Positions 39,910 to 46,955 of a stretch of 64,000 nucleotides of DNA are shown piece by piece. The position numbers were made by a program, and so were the translations under genes. Each line of letters starts with the position of its first letter. Positions within the stretch are counted from its first letter, which is position 1. The stretch comes from Anaerococcus prevotii DSM 20548 (lineage in GTDB: Bacteria > Bacillota > Clostridia > Tissierellales > Peptoniphilaceae): contig NC_013171.1 in NCBI RefSeq assembly GCF_000024105.1, positions 864,501 to 928,500 of the forward strand. The letters are read 5' to 3'. The notes under the pieces are model-generated. The model searched no databases, had not been told where the DNA came from, and saw nothing but the letters and a program-made list of their open reading frames with translations.

Positions 39910-40374
39910 ATGAATAAAGTGATATTAATCGGTCGCATTGCAAAAGATTTTGATTTAAGATATACGCCTAATGGAAGCCCGACTTGTAGCTTTACTTTAG
40001 CGGTAGATAAAAAGATGGCAAAACAAAAGAAACAGGAGGCGGAGGCCCAGGGTAAGCCTACCGCCGACTTTCCCAGAATAGTTGCATGGGGAAAACAAGC
40101 GGAGAATGCAAGTGCTTATTTAAGTAAGGGAAGTCAGTGTGCTGTAGAAGGGAGAATACAGACAGGATCATATCAAGATAAAGAAACAGGTAAGACCGTT
40201 TACACTACAGATATATTAGCAGATAATATAGAGTTCTTAAGTAGTCAAAATAACGCACAGAATAGCATAGGTAAGGAGAAAAGACAAAGTAGGGACAATT
40301 ACACTAGTAACGATGGGGATTTCTTCGAAGAGGATTTTGAAGAGGTACAAGACGACGGAAGGATCCCATTTTGA
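39910..40374 (+). CDS. ssb: Single-stranded DNA-binding protein
   Basis: 154 residues. The OB fold starts MNKVILIGRIAKDFDLRYTPNG and includes FPRIVAWGKQAENASAYLSKGSQCAVEGRIQTGSY-type core motifs. The tail ends DDGRIPF, the acidic C-terminal peptide that contacts replication partners. It is distinct from a host ssb, which would lie beside rpsF/rpsR. Confidence 0.95.
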   Translation: MNKVILIGRIAKDFDLRYTPNGSPTCSFTLAVDKKMAKQKKQEAEAQGKPTADFPRIVAWGKQAENASAYLSKGSQCAVEGRIQTGSYQDKETGKTVYTTDILADNIEFLSSQNNAQNSIGKEKRQSRDNYTSNDGDFFEEDFEEVQDDGRIPF

Positions 40375-40390
40375 AAAATAAGAGGGTGTT

Positions 40391-40585
40391 ATGGATGGCA
40401 TAAACAATTTTGAAAAAATTAAAATGGATATGGTGATAAATGATTATAAGCTAGGAAATTCTTGGGAAAATAAATTTCTTAAGAAAATGACTTTTGACAA
40501 CCTAGATATAGTACTAGCTAATTATTATTTAGAATTATGCGAGGAAATTAGGGAACAGAATTCAGCAAGCGAGATGGAGGATTGA
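40391..40585 (+). CDS. Hypothetical phage protein
   Basis: 64 residues, helical and charged (NNFEKIKMDMVINDYKLGNSW). No recognised domain. Its stop overlaps the RusA start (TGATG), so the pair is coupled. Confidence 0.6.
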   Translation: MDGINNFEKIKMDMVINDYKLGNSWENKFLKKMTFDNLDIVLANYYLELCEEIREQNSASEMED

Positions 40586-40962
40586 TGAAATTAGTCTTAT
40601 ATGGCAATCCAGCCACTAAGAAAAATTCAATGCAGATCTTCAAGAACCCTAGGACTGGGCAACCTTTCTTGACTCAGTCTAAGAGATATAAGGACTATGC
40701 GAGAGACTGCGGAAGGCAGATTACAGGGAAATATAAGAAAAATATTGATTATCCTATTAATCTTAAGTGCGTGTACTACAGGAAGACCAAGCACAGGGTA
40801 GACCTCACAAATTTACTTGCCGCGACTTGCGACATCCTTTCAGATTGTGGAGTTATCAAGGACGACAATTGCAAGATTGTAGTATCTCATGACGGGTCAA
40901 GGGTCAAGTACGACAAAGAGTGTCCGAGAGTGGAGATAGAAATAGAAAAAATGAATGAATAA
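40585..40962 (+). CDS. rusA: RusA family Holliday-junction resolvase
   Basis: 125 residues. The fold signature is present: GNPATKKNSMQIF near the start and RVDLTNLLAATCDILSDCGVIKDDN, with the paired aspartates that bind metal. It resolves recombination intermediates during phage replication. The ATG at 40585 follows GGAGG at 40576-40580. A TTG one codon earlier is not needed. Confidence 0.9.
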   Translation: MKLVLYGNPATKKNSMQIFKNPRTGQPFLTQSKRYKDYARDCGRQITGKYKKNIDYPINLKCVYYRKTKHRVDLTNLLAATCDILSDCGVIKDDNCKIVVSHDGSRVKYDKECPRVEIEIEKMNE

Positions 40963-40994
40963 ATTTAATAAATATTTAAATAAAAGGAAAAGGA

Positions 40995-41228
40995 ATGAAA
41001 ATATCAAGATTACCAGATGCACCAAAAGCAATAATAGCTCCAGATTTAGAGCTAGGAAAGAGATATAAGTTACAGACTAGGCCAGAAGATAAGAGAAAGC
41101 CTAAAGGGAAGCAAAATGCTAAGCTCATATATCTAGATGAGAAGATAGCAGTTTTCGATAATGGCTATTATAGAGATTGCCAGATGATAAAGAATTATAA
41201 GCAGGATTGGGAGGTTAAGAGAGCATGA
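40995..41228 (+). CDS. Hypothetical phage protein
   Basis: 77 basic residues (SRLPDAPKAIIAPDLELGKRYKL). Small beta-rich proteins of this type are common in Firmicute phages, but no function is known. AAAGGAA precedes the ATG. It overlaps the next small gene by four bases. Confidence 0.6.
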   Translation: MKISRLPDAPKAIIAPDLELGKRYKLQTRPEDKRKPKGKQNAKLIYLDEKIAVFDNGYYRDCQMIKNYKQDWEVKRA

Positions 41229-41398
41229 GTCCACAAATGATTAGAGTTTTGACCTACTTTATGGCGGTTTACACTGTAAAGCAGGGGTGTGAGATAGCAG
41301 ATATGAAGAAGGCTAAGATGGTTAGTGGTTGGGCTTTGGTGCTTATATGCTTAAGGTTCTTATTCTTGGTTTATAGGCAATGGAGTTACTTAGGATAA
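41225..41398 (+). CDS. Small phage membrane protein
   Basis: 57 residues (MSPQMIRVLTYFMAVYT...). One hydrophobic helix at about 34-50 (SGWALVLICLRFLFLVY). It begins inside the preceding stop (ATGA overlap), which supports translation. Function unknown. Confidence 0.6.
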   Translation: MSPQMIRVLTYFMAVYTVKQGCEIADMKKAKMVSGWALVLICLRFLFLVYRQWSYLG

Positions 41399-41407
41399 GG
41401 AGAATTT

Positions 41408-41878
41408 ATGAGGATTGACGAGTTAAAGAGGATTGCAGAAGAAAATGATTATAAAATAGAAAGAATAATAGATTACGAAGAGATTGCTTTTGTAAGACAA
41501 GTGAGTAGTTTAAGGTTTATTACAAATTTTATCACGATAGGTTTAAAGCGTGAAGTTGGCATTTTTATTAAAAATACTCATTGTGATGAAAAAGACATTA
41601 ATATGATTAAAGCGGCCATGGAGTTTAGGGAAACACCGCCAGAGGATAGGGAGGAAGAGAAGTTTTATTTGAGGCATAAGTGGTTTAATTCTATGGATTT
41701 GGAATACTATTATCTTAATTTAGACCGAGATAATGAAAATTATTATTATTTAGATAGTATGTATGGTGATTCTAGTTATCAAACTGAATTTACTCTTAAA
41801 GAAATCGAAGAAATTAAAGAGAAGTTTGATACTGATTTAGCTGATTTTGAGATTGTGGAGGTTGAAGATGAGAATTGA
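41408..41878 (+). CDS. Hypothetical phage protein, paralogue of the next gene
   Basis: 156 residues. The N-terminus RIDELKRIAEENDYKIE is repeated in the next gene (RIDSLKKIAEDCDYKVV), and the central DEKDINMIKAAMEF resembles DEKKDDKDKKMLEAVKEF in the shifted frame there. The acidic C-terminal half is unique to this copy. It resembles small phage proteins of unknown role in this position. Confidence 0.6.
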   Translation: MRIDELKRIAEENDYKIERIIDYEEIAFVRQVSSLRFITNFITIGLKREVGIFIKNTHCDEKDINMIKAAMEFRETPPEDREEEKFYLRHKWFNSMDLEYYYLNLDRDNENYYYLDSMYGDSSYQTEFTLKEIEEIKEKFDTDLADFEIVEVEDEN

Positions 41879-42094
41879 CTCACTTAAGAAAATTGCTGAA
41901 GATTGCGATTATAAGGTTGTAGATGAGGAAATAAATATTACTCTCGAAAGAAAAAATAAACCTTTTAATAAAAGTATAAGGTTACTTAAGACGCCCGAGG
42001 GAGGAGTATACAATCGCCTAACAGATGAAAAAAAGACGATAAGGATAAGAAAATGTTGGAAGCTGTTAAGGAATTTTGCGAGGAGGAGGAGTAA
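41868..42094 (+). CDS. Hypothetical phage protein with a -1 frameshift (shortened paralogue)
   Basis: The ATG at 41868 starts MRIDSLKKIAEDCDY. The unshifted frame runs to 42158 with a basic tail unlike the paralogue and overlaps the next gene by 62 bases. At 42029-42035 the heptamer A-AAA-AAG lies in the correct phase. A -1 shift there gives a 75-residue product whose tail DDKDKKMLEAVKEFCEEEE matches the paralogue and stops at 42094, two bases before the next start. Either programmed slippage or a single-base indel explains it. Confidence 0.55.
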
Positions 42095-42096
42095 GA

Positions 42097-42279
42097 GTGA
42101 CAAGAGATACAATGGAAAGACTTATCGGCAAAGTTTATTTTATCCAAAGCGAGGTTGAGGATATAAATTTTGAAAGAGTTCTCCATGTGAAATATAAGGT
42201 TGAAGATATTTGCGAATTTATCGGAGAGTTTGCAGAGGAGTTACAAAAAGAGCTAGAAGGGATTGTTATAGATGAGTGA
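42097..42279 (+). CDS. Hypothetical phage protein
   Basis: 60 residues from a GTG start (TRDTMERLIGKVYFIQ) with the ribosome site GAGGAGGAG six bases upstream. Helical and acidic, not recognised. It overlaps the next gene by eight bases. Confidence 0.55.
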   Translation: MTRDTMERLIGKVYFIQSEVEDINFERVLHVKYKVEDICEFIGEFAEELQKELEGIVIDE

Positions 42280-42475
42280 TAAAAAATATCAATTTAAGTT
42301 TACGGAAAAGCAAGTTGAAATGATAAATGAACTAATCGAGGATAAATTTCAATTAGCTAGTGATATGAACGAACAAGTAATCAATGGCGTAGAGCTTATA
42401 TCTTTAGCAGCTCATCTTAATTTTGAACTAGGTTTTAATCAAGGCTATGAAAAATCAATGGAGGTGGAAGAATGA
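42272..42475 (+). CDS. Hypothetical phage protein
   Basis: 67 residues (SDKKYQFKFTEKQVEMINELIEDKF), helical and acidic. It has overlapping starts and stops with both neighbours. No known family. Confidence 0.55.
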   Translation: MSDKKYQFKFTEKQVEMINELIEDKFQLASDMNEQVINGVELISLAAHLNFELGFNQGYEKSMEVEE

Positions 42476-42900
42476 CTTTTTGGGAAGATTATAAAACAGA
42501 TAAAGATCTAGGTAAAAAATTAATAGGCAAAAAGATTGTAGAATGGGATGAAGATTATTTAAAATTAGATGATGATACGATTATTACAATTGAAATGACT
42601 GAAAGTGATTGTTGTGCTACTGCAGGTGGAGAATTTAAAGATATTAAGCTTGAAGCTGTTATAACTGATATAAGATTTGGAGAACCTGAAGAAGAAGTGA
42701 ATGAAGACTGGTATGGCGAAACTGAAGCAAAGCGTGAGATTGTATTTATACACAACTTAAATCCTATAGGTAAAGCTAATATGTATGCAGACAATGGGAA
42801 TGGAAATTGCTATTACTCGGTATGTGCTTTTAAAATAAATGATATATACTATGCTCCACTTGGTAGCTGTGGCGAAATTTTAGAAGAGGTGGAGGAATGA
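42472..42900 (+). CDS. DUF7448-like phage protein
   Basis: 142 residues. The core LIGKKIVEWDEDYLKLDDDTIITIEMTESDCCATAGGEF resembles a domain of unknown function frequent in phages and Actinobacteria (DUF7448, from memory). Beta-rich. A paired cysteine and several aspartates might bind metal. It overlaps both neighbours by four bases. Confidence 0.6.
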   Translation: MTFWEDYKTDKDLGKKLIGKKIVEWDEDYLKLDDDTIITIEMTESDCCATAGGEFKDIKLEAVITDIRFGEPEEEVNEDWYGETEAKREIVFIHNLNPIGKANMYADNGNGNCYYSVCAFKINDIYYAPLGSCGEILEEVEE

Positions 42901-43067
42901 CTACAGTAAACATTATTTTAAAAAGACCTGAAAATGGAATAGGCATATTTAATATAGGACACGTTGTAACATATGAGGTTATGAACGGCACGTTAACAGT
43001 AGAAGATTATAATGAGAATGTTTGGGAGTTTGAATTGGAGAAAATAAAGGAATGGAGTGTGGAATGA
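42897..43067 (+). CDS. Hypothetical small phage protein
   Basis: 56 residues (TTVNIILKRPENGIGIFNIGH). Its ATG overlaps the preceding stop and its stop overlaps the next ATG, in a chain of coupled genes with GGTGGAGGA as ribosome site. Function unknown. Confidence 0.55.
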   Translation: MTTVNIILKRPENGIGIFNIGHVVTYEVMNGTLTVEDYNENVWEFELEKIKEWSVE

Positions 43068-43147
43068 CAGATGATCAAGTAACAGCTTTAATGATATTTT
43101 TCATGTGTATGATAGCATGTCTAGTTATTAGTAAGATTGATTTTTAA
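43064..43147 (+). CDS. Membrane micropeptide
   Basis: 27 residues: MTDDQVTALM, then a hydrophobic stretch IFFMCMIACLVIS and a charged end. ATGA overlap with the preceding gene and a GGAGTGTGG site just upstream support translation. It may be a single-pass membrane peptide. Low certainty because of its size. Confidence 0.4.
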   Translation: MTDDQVTALMIFFMCMIACLVISKIDF

Positions 43148-43168
43148 GATGAAAGGATGGGCCAAATA

Positions 43169-44137
43169 ATGAGAAAAATAACAGAAACACATACAGGAAA
43201 AATTATATCTGATACAGATTTAAGCTTAGAATACCTATACGTTGGTGATTATGGAAAGGAAAACAACATAAAAGCTGACTTCTTAGGTTACAAAGAGAAA
43301 ATAGAAAGAGTAGAAAACATAGAGGTCGACTTGAACGACAAGTTGGTAGTAACTGTATCATCTCAAAAAGGATGTCCAATGAATTGCAATTTTTGTGATT
43401 GTCCCAAATTGGGATTTCATGGGAATTCTTCAGTCGCTGAATTAATTTCAGAAATATCAACCGGTATAGCCTTAAGTGGAGTAAAAGACGGACAAAGGCT
43501 TAATGTTCATTATGCTAGGATGGGAGAACCTACTTTTAACTTCAATGTTATTGAATCGGCAAAAATAGTAGGAGAGTTCGCAAATAAACATTTTAAAGAA
43601 TACCATCCTGTAGTATCAACAATGTTACCAAAAGATAATAAAAGACTTGAAAAGTTTTTACTAGAGTGGACATCACTTATGAAAAGCAACAATTGGAATG
43701 GTGGACTAGGATTGCAATTTTCAATTAATACACTATATGAAGAAGATAGGAATAAAGCATTTGATAATAAAAGTTTATCCCTTCAACAAATTAGTGATTT
43801 AGCTAAAAAATTACCAAATCCAGTAGGCAGAAAATATACACTAAACTTTGCTGTGACATCAGAAAGTGATCTTGATGTGAATAAGATGAACAAATATTTT
43901 GACAAAGAAAAGTTCGTTGTTAAAATAACCCCTATCCATGAAACAAAAAGAGCAATAGAAAACAAATATGAAATAGTAAAAGAATTTGATGTATACGAAA
44001 AGTTTGAAAAACCTTTGGTAGAAGATGGCTGGGACGTAATAGTTTTTATACCAAGTTTTGAAGAAGATAAGGATATGATAACGTGTGGTAATGCGTTGCT
44101 GGCAACAATGAAATTAGAAAACAGTAATGAAATTTAA
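43169..44137 (+). CDS. RlmN/Cfr-like radical SAM enzyme encoded by the phage
   Basis: 322 residues. The radical SAM cluster is CPMNCNFC (CxxxCxxC) after TVSSQKG, followed by GFHGNSSVAELISEI, RMGEPTFNFN, QFSINTLYEEDRNKA and C-terminal TCGNALL. These match RlmN/Cfr blocks (GC..C.FC, GF.RNL...EI, MGEP, SLHA, ACGQL). The methyl-carrying cysteine of CGQL is kept. The resolving cysteine seven residues before the first cluster cysteine is Thr. The N-terminal RNA-binding domain of RlmN is short or missing. The ATG at 43169 is preferred because AAAGG abuts the ATG at 43157. Confidence 0.75.
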   Translation: MRKITETHTGKIISDTDLSLEYLYVGDYGKENNIKADFLGYKEKIERVENIEVDLNDKLVVTVSSQKGCPMNCNFCDCPKLGFHGNSSVAELISEISTGIALSGVKDGQRLNVHYARMGEPTFNFNVIESAKIVGEFANKHFKEYHPVVSTMLPKDNKRLEKFLLEWTSLMKSNNWNGGLGLQFSINTLYEEDRNKAFDNKSLSLQQISDLAKKLPNPVGRKYTLNFAVTSESDLDVNKMNKYFDKEKFVVKITPIHETKRAIENKYEIVKEFDVYEKFEKPLVEDGWDVIVFIPSFEEDKDMITCGNALLATMKLENSNEI

Positions 44138-44152
44138 AGTGGAGGTGGAAGA

Positions 44153-44386
44153 ATGAACAAAGAAGAATTTGAGAAGGAGGCTTATACAAGAGGCTATAAC
44201 ACTAAGCCTTTAATCAAAAGATGGATAGAACTTAATCCAAAGGAAGACTATAATGAGGAAGATTTGAAAGAAGTTTATTACTTTAACTATTTAAAAACAG
44301 ATGAAGGTATGAGACGTGTTGTTAATAGGGATGGTAGTAGTAGCTTAACAACAAAGAAATATCAATACGAAGAAAGACATTTATAA
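44153..44386 (+). CDS. Hypothetical phage protein
   Basis: 77 residues (NKEEFEKEAYTRGYNTK) with many charged and aromatic residues. GGAGGTGG precedes the ATG. It follows the radical SAM gene after 15 bases and is likely co-transcribed. Not recognised. Confidence 0.6.
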   Translation: MNKEEFEKEAYTRGYNTKPLIKRWIELNPKEDYNEEDLKEVYYFNYLKTDEGMRRVVNRDGSSSLTTKKYQYEERHL

Positions 44387-44398
44387 GGAGGAAAAAGA

Positions 44399-44587
44399 AT
44401 GAAAGTTAAAGAACTCATTGAATTTTTAGAACAATCTGATGAAGAAAGCTCAATTGAGCTAGACAACGTTAACTATTTAGAAAATTATGGATACGAATAT
44501 TACGATATAGAAAAAATATACTTTGAAAAAAGAAAATATGATAATGCTGTAGTTTTTAGCCTTAAAAAGGGGGATTGGGTTAGATGA
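44399..44587 (+). CDS. Hypothetical phage protein
   Basis: 62 acidic residues (KVKELIEFLEQSDEESSIEL), similar in feel to many small phage proteins with a KVKELIE-x-L start. Strong AAGGAGG site. It overlaps the MazG-like gene by four bases. Confidence 0.6.
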   Translation: MKVKELIEFLEQSDEESSIELDNVNYLENYGYEYYDIEKIYFEKRKYDNAVVFSLKKGDWVR

Positions 44588-44958
44588 ATTTTGGAGAATT
44601 ACAAGGGTTGGTTTTGAAATGGGCAGATGATAAGGATTTGCTACATTCTAAAAATGCTGAAAAACAATTCATGAAGTTTATAGAAGAGGTGTTTGAGTTT
44701 AAGACGGAATTTGATAATTGGGCCTTTTTAAGAGAGATGTGCGGTTTTGTCACAGACGAAGAACTAATGTATATGGGATCTAAAAGGCTCACTGTTTATA
44801 GCAAGCTTGAAATGGGAGATATCTTTGTAACTTTGATTATCCTTTGTAATCAGATTGGGATTGACCCTGTGGAGTGTCTTTCTATGGCGTATGAAAAAAT
44901 AAGCAAAAGGACTGGAAAGACTATAAATGGGCAATTTATCAAGAGTGAGGATTTATAA
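44584..44958 (+). CDS. MazG-like NTP pyrophosphohydrolase family protein
   Basis: 124 residues, all helical. KFIEEVFEFKTEF supplies the ExxE metal site, and LEMGDIFVTLIILCNQIGIDPVECLSMAYEKISKRTG matches the second half of the all-alpha NTP-pyrophosphatase fold (EMGD...N...AYEKI). Phage MazG-like enzymes trim unwanted nucleotides, including ppGpp or modified dNTPs. The substrate here is unknown. Confidence 0.75.
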   Translation: MNFGELQGLVLKWADDKDLLHSKNAEKQFMKFIEEVFEFKTEFDNWAFLREMCGFVTDEELMYMGSKRLTVYSKLEMGDIFVTLIILCNQIGIDPVECLSMAYEKISKRTGKTINGQFIKSEDL

Positions 44959-44973
44959 CCTTAGGAGGTGTTT

Positions 44974-45270
44974 ATGTTGAACGTTGAGAATTTAAGGCAA
45001 GAACGCGAGAAAGCTTTTGATGTTTGGTTTGATAGATGGTGGGCAAGAGAGGACTTGGAACACCAGATTAAAATATCGAATTACCAAGGATATACTGGTT
45101 ATATTTTAGTTTTAGACAATTATAGCGAGTATGAACAAAGTAGGATGTCTAAGGATAGATTTTTGTTGAAATTACAAGAGATGTTGCCGAATTTTCGTGT
45201 GGAATATAAATACTCAAAAAACTTTTTGACAAAAAGAGAATATATATACGGGATAAGGATTAAGTGGTAA
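44974..45270 (+). CDS. Hypothetical phage protein
   Basis: 98 residues (LNVENLRQEREKAFDVWFDRWW) with a basic aromatic C-terminus. The ATG at 44974 follows TAGGAGGTG. Not recognised. Confidence 0.55.
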   Translation: MLNVENLRQEREKAFDVWFDRWWAREDLEHQIKISNYQGYTGYILVLDNYSEYEQSRMSKDRFLLKLQEMLPNFRVEYKYSKNFLTKREYIYGIRIKW

Positions 45271-45322
45271 TAAGGAGGATCTAAAAGATGAATGAAAAGA
45301 GGGGAGAAAGGATTTGTATCTA

Positions 45323-45505
45323 GTGGCAGATAGGGTTGTATATGTTGTTTTCAAATTTGTTTGTAATTCTTTTAAGGTCGATAAGATATTTGATGATGTA
45401 GCAGACGCCAAAATTTATATTGGCAAGAAGGGCAAGAATGAAGATTGCATGTATCATTTCGAGCCAGTTACAGTAGAGCCTAAGGGATGTTTGTATGAGC
45501 TTTAA
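45323..45505 (+). CDS. Hypothetical phage protein
   Basis: 60 residues (ADRVVYVVFKFVCNSFKVDKIFDD). The start is uncertain: GTG at 45323 is ten bases after GGAGAAAGGA, whereas TTG at 45314 is too close to it. Function unknown. Confidence 0.45.
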   Translation: MADRVVYVVFKFVCNSFKVDKIFDDVADAKIYIGKKGKNEDCMYHFEPVTVEPKGCLYEL

Positions 45506-45519
45506 AAAGTAGGGGTGTT

Positions 45520-45570
45520 ATGGAAATATTATTTATGTTTGCATGGATTATGGTTTTGTTATTGTTGTAA
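45520..45570 (+). CDS. Possible 16-residue hydrophobic micropeptide
   Basis: MEILFMFAWIMVLLLL, preceded by AGGGGTG and ending one base before the ribosome site of the late regulator. It could be a leader peptide coupling translation into the regulator or a membrane peptide. Nothing besides composition and position supports it. Confidence 0.3.
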   Translation: MEILFMFAWIMVLLLL

Positions 45571-45580
45571 GGAGGTGGTT

Positions 45581-46078
45581 ATGATGGATTTTGAGAAGTT
45601 AAGGTCAGAGAATAAGAAGAAGGAAAGAATCTTTATTGCTAAGTCAAGACTTAGAACCTATGGGAAGGATCTGGTGATTAAGGAAGGCGTTGAGGCCAAG
45701 ATATCTATATTAGAGGATAGTTTATCAATAGGTGCCTCATGGTCCTCTCCTGATGCTACTAAGGGTGGAGGTAGCAAGCAGGAGGATAAGATGGTAGATG
45801 TCTTTGATGATATTGATAAGCTTAAGCGTACTCTTCTGCAGATTGATTTAGATACTAGGGCAATTGCTTTTGCCATTAAGGGACTTTCTAAAGAGGAAAT
45901 GTTTATCGTCAAGAATATGTGGATGGCAGAGACTAGAACGGAGGCTATGAGCTTTCAAGAGGTAGCGGATAGGCTACATTATAGCAAGAGTACAGTTAGA
46001 AGAATGAGTGATAAAGCGTTGCTTTACATATATAAGAGGCTGTATTTAATTGAGGGTCCTGATGTAGATGTTAGGTAG
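45581..46078 (+). CDS. Late transcription regulator (ArpU/RinA-like, sigma-70 region 4 HTH)
   Basis: 165 residues from ATG 45581 after AAGGAGGTGG. An N-terminal coiled region is followed by a C-terminal sigma-region-4-type helix-turn-helix: LSKEEMFIVKNMWM, MSFQEVADRLHYSKSTVRRMSDKALLYIYKRL. Size and location (last gene before terminase module) match the ArpU/RinA-like late regulators of Firmicute phages. Three 11-bp repeats begin three bases after its stop and are its likely target. Confidence 0.78.
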   Translation: MMDFEKLRSENKKKERIFIAKSRLRTYGKDLVIKEGVEAKISILEDSLSIGASWSSPDATKGGGSKQEDKMVDVFDDIDKLKRTLLQIDLDTRAIAFAIKGLSKEEMFIVKNMWMAETRTEAMSFQEVADRLHYSKSTVRRMSDKALLYIYKRLYLIEGPDVDVR

Positions 46079-46080
46079 GC

Positions 46081-46135
46081 TGGCACGATTTTGGCACGAT
46101 TCTGGCACATTTGAAGCCTTTATATATGGTATTAT
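46081..46135 (+). promoter_or_regulatory. Late promoter with three 11-bp activator repeats
   Basis: TGGCACGATTT at 46081, TGGCACGATTC at 46092 and TGGCACATTTG at 46103 repeat at exactly 11 bp, one helical turn. The extended -10 TGGTATTAT follows at 46127-46135. The -35 position (46107-46112) reads ACATTT and is covered by the third repeat. A poor -35 plus helix-phased repeats suggests an activator-dependent promoter. Confidence 0.65.
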
Positions 46136-46187
46136 AGTAGTGTGTTTAATTGGGGAACACCTCTATTTTATTTGTTTTCCATAAAAT

Positions 46188-46212
46188 GGCAGGCTATAGG
46201 GCTTGCCTTTTT
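46188..46212 (+). terminator. Terminator hairpin in the late leader
   Basis: GGCAGGC (46188-46194) pairs with GCTTGCC (46201-46207), followed by five T. It lies about 50 bases after the late promoter and 150 bases before the first late gene, so late transcription must read through it. The rest of the 46,136-46,364 leader has no gene I can support. Confidence 0.65.
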
Positions 46213-46364
46213 GTGTATGTAAAGCTTTTATCTAAGCTGCCATGTACTCCTATGATTTTTTTGTTTAAAGGTAATTTTCTTTTTTATAGCTTATATATTG
46301 CGTTGAGTTGTCATTTGCTTGCGTATACATGGTGGCTTAGATAAGGGTTTTATAGGAGGTATAT

Positions 46365-46955
46365 ATGAAAGACAAAGAAATGAATATTGTATATAAAAAC
46401 GTAGATGAGTTAATCCCTTACGTTAATAATCCGAGGGATAATGCTGGAGCAGTGGATGCCGTGGCTAGTTCTATTAAGAACTTTGGATTTAAAGTGCCTA
46501 TAGTGATTGATAAGGGCAATGAGATTGTTACTGGCCATACTAGGTTACTTGCAGCTAAAAAACTTGATATGGATAAAGTTCCTGTTATTATAGCGGATGA
46601 TTTGAGCGAGGCGAAGGTTAAGGCTTTTAGGCTTGCTGATAATAAGGTCGGGGAACTTGCTGAATGGGATTGGTCTTTACTTGATACTGAGTTTGAAGAA
46701 TTAAAAGAGATGGACCTAGACTTTGATATGGAAGAGTTTGGGTTTATAGATAACGATGTGATAGATATGTCGTACATAAACGAACTAGACGAGAATGGGT
46801 TGTCTATGACTAAAGGGAAAAATGACCACTTCACAATGTCTTTTGTGTTCCCTGTTGAAAAAGAAGAACTTATTCATGAATATATAGAGGAAGTTAGTAA
46901 AGATAAAATAGTAGAAGATATTATATTAGCAGCGGAGGGGTTAAAGGATGCCTAA
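46365..46955 (+). CDS. ParB-like nuclease-domain protein
   Basis: 196 residues. The N-terminal ParB/Srx fold occupies about 6-110: IPYVNNPRDNAGAVDAVASSI, PIVIDKGNEIVTGHTRLLAAKKL with the GHTR motif at 57-60, then VPVIIADDL and AFRLADNKVGELAEWD. The C-terminal 85 residues are acidic and of unknown fold. In many phages this ParB type precedes or is fused to a DNA methyltransferase. Here a radical SAM gene follows with an eight-base overlap. It is the first gene of the late operon. Confidence 0.85.
   Translation: MKDKEMNIVYKNVDELIPYVNNPRDNAGAVDAVASSIKNFGFKVPIVIDKGNEIVTGHTRLLAAKKLDMDKVPVIIADDLSEAKVKAFRLADNKVGELAEWDWSLLDTEFEELKEMDLDFDMEEFGFIDNDVIDMSYINELDENGLSMTKGKNDHFTMSFVFPVEKEELIHEYIEEVSKDKIVEDIILAAEGLKDA

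Noticed and set aside
46150-46344. A 64-codon hydrophobic open frame in the late leader
   Set aside because: It has no ribosome site, spans the leader terminator hairpin, and has an odd composition (many Cys, Leu and Phe in an AT-rich leader). Treated as untranslated leader.
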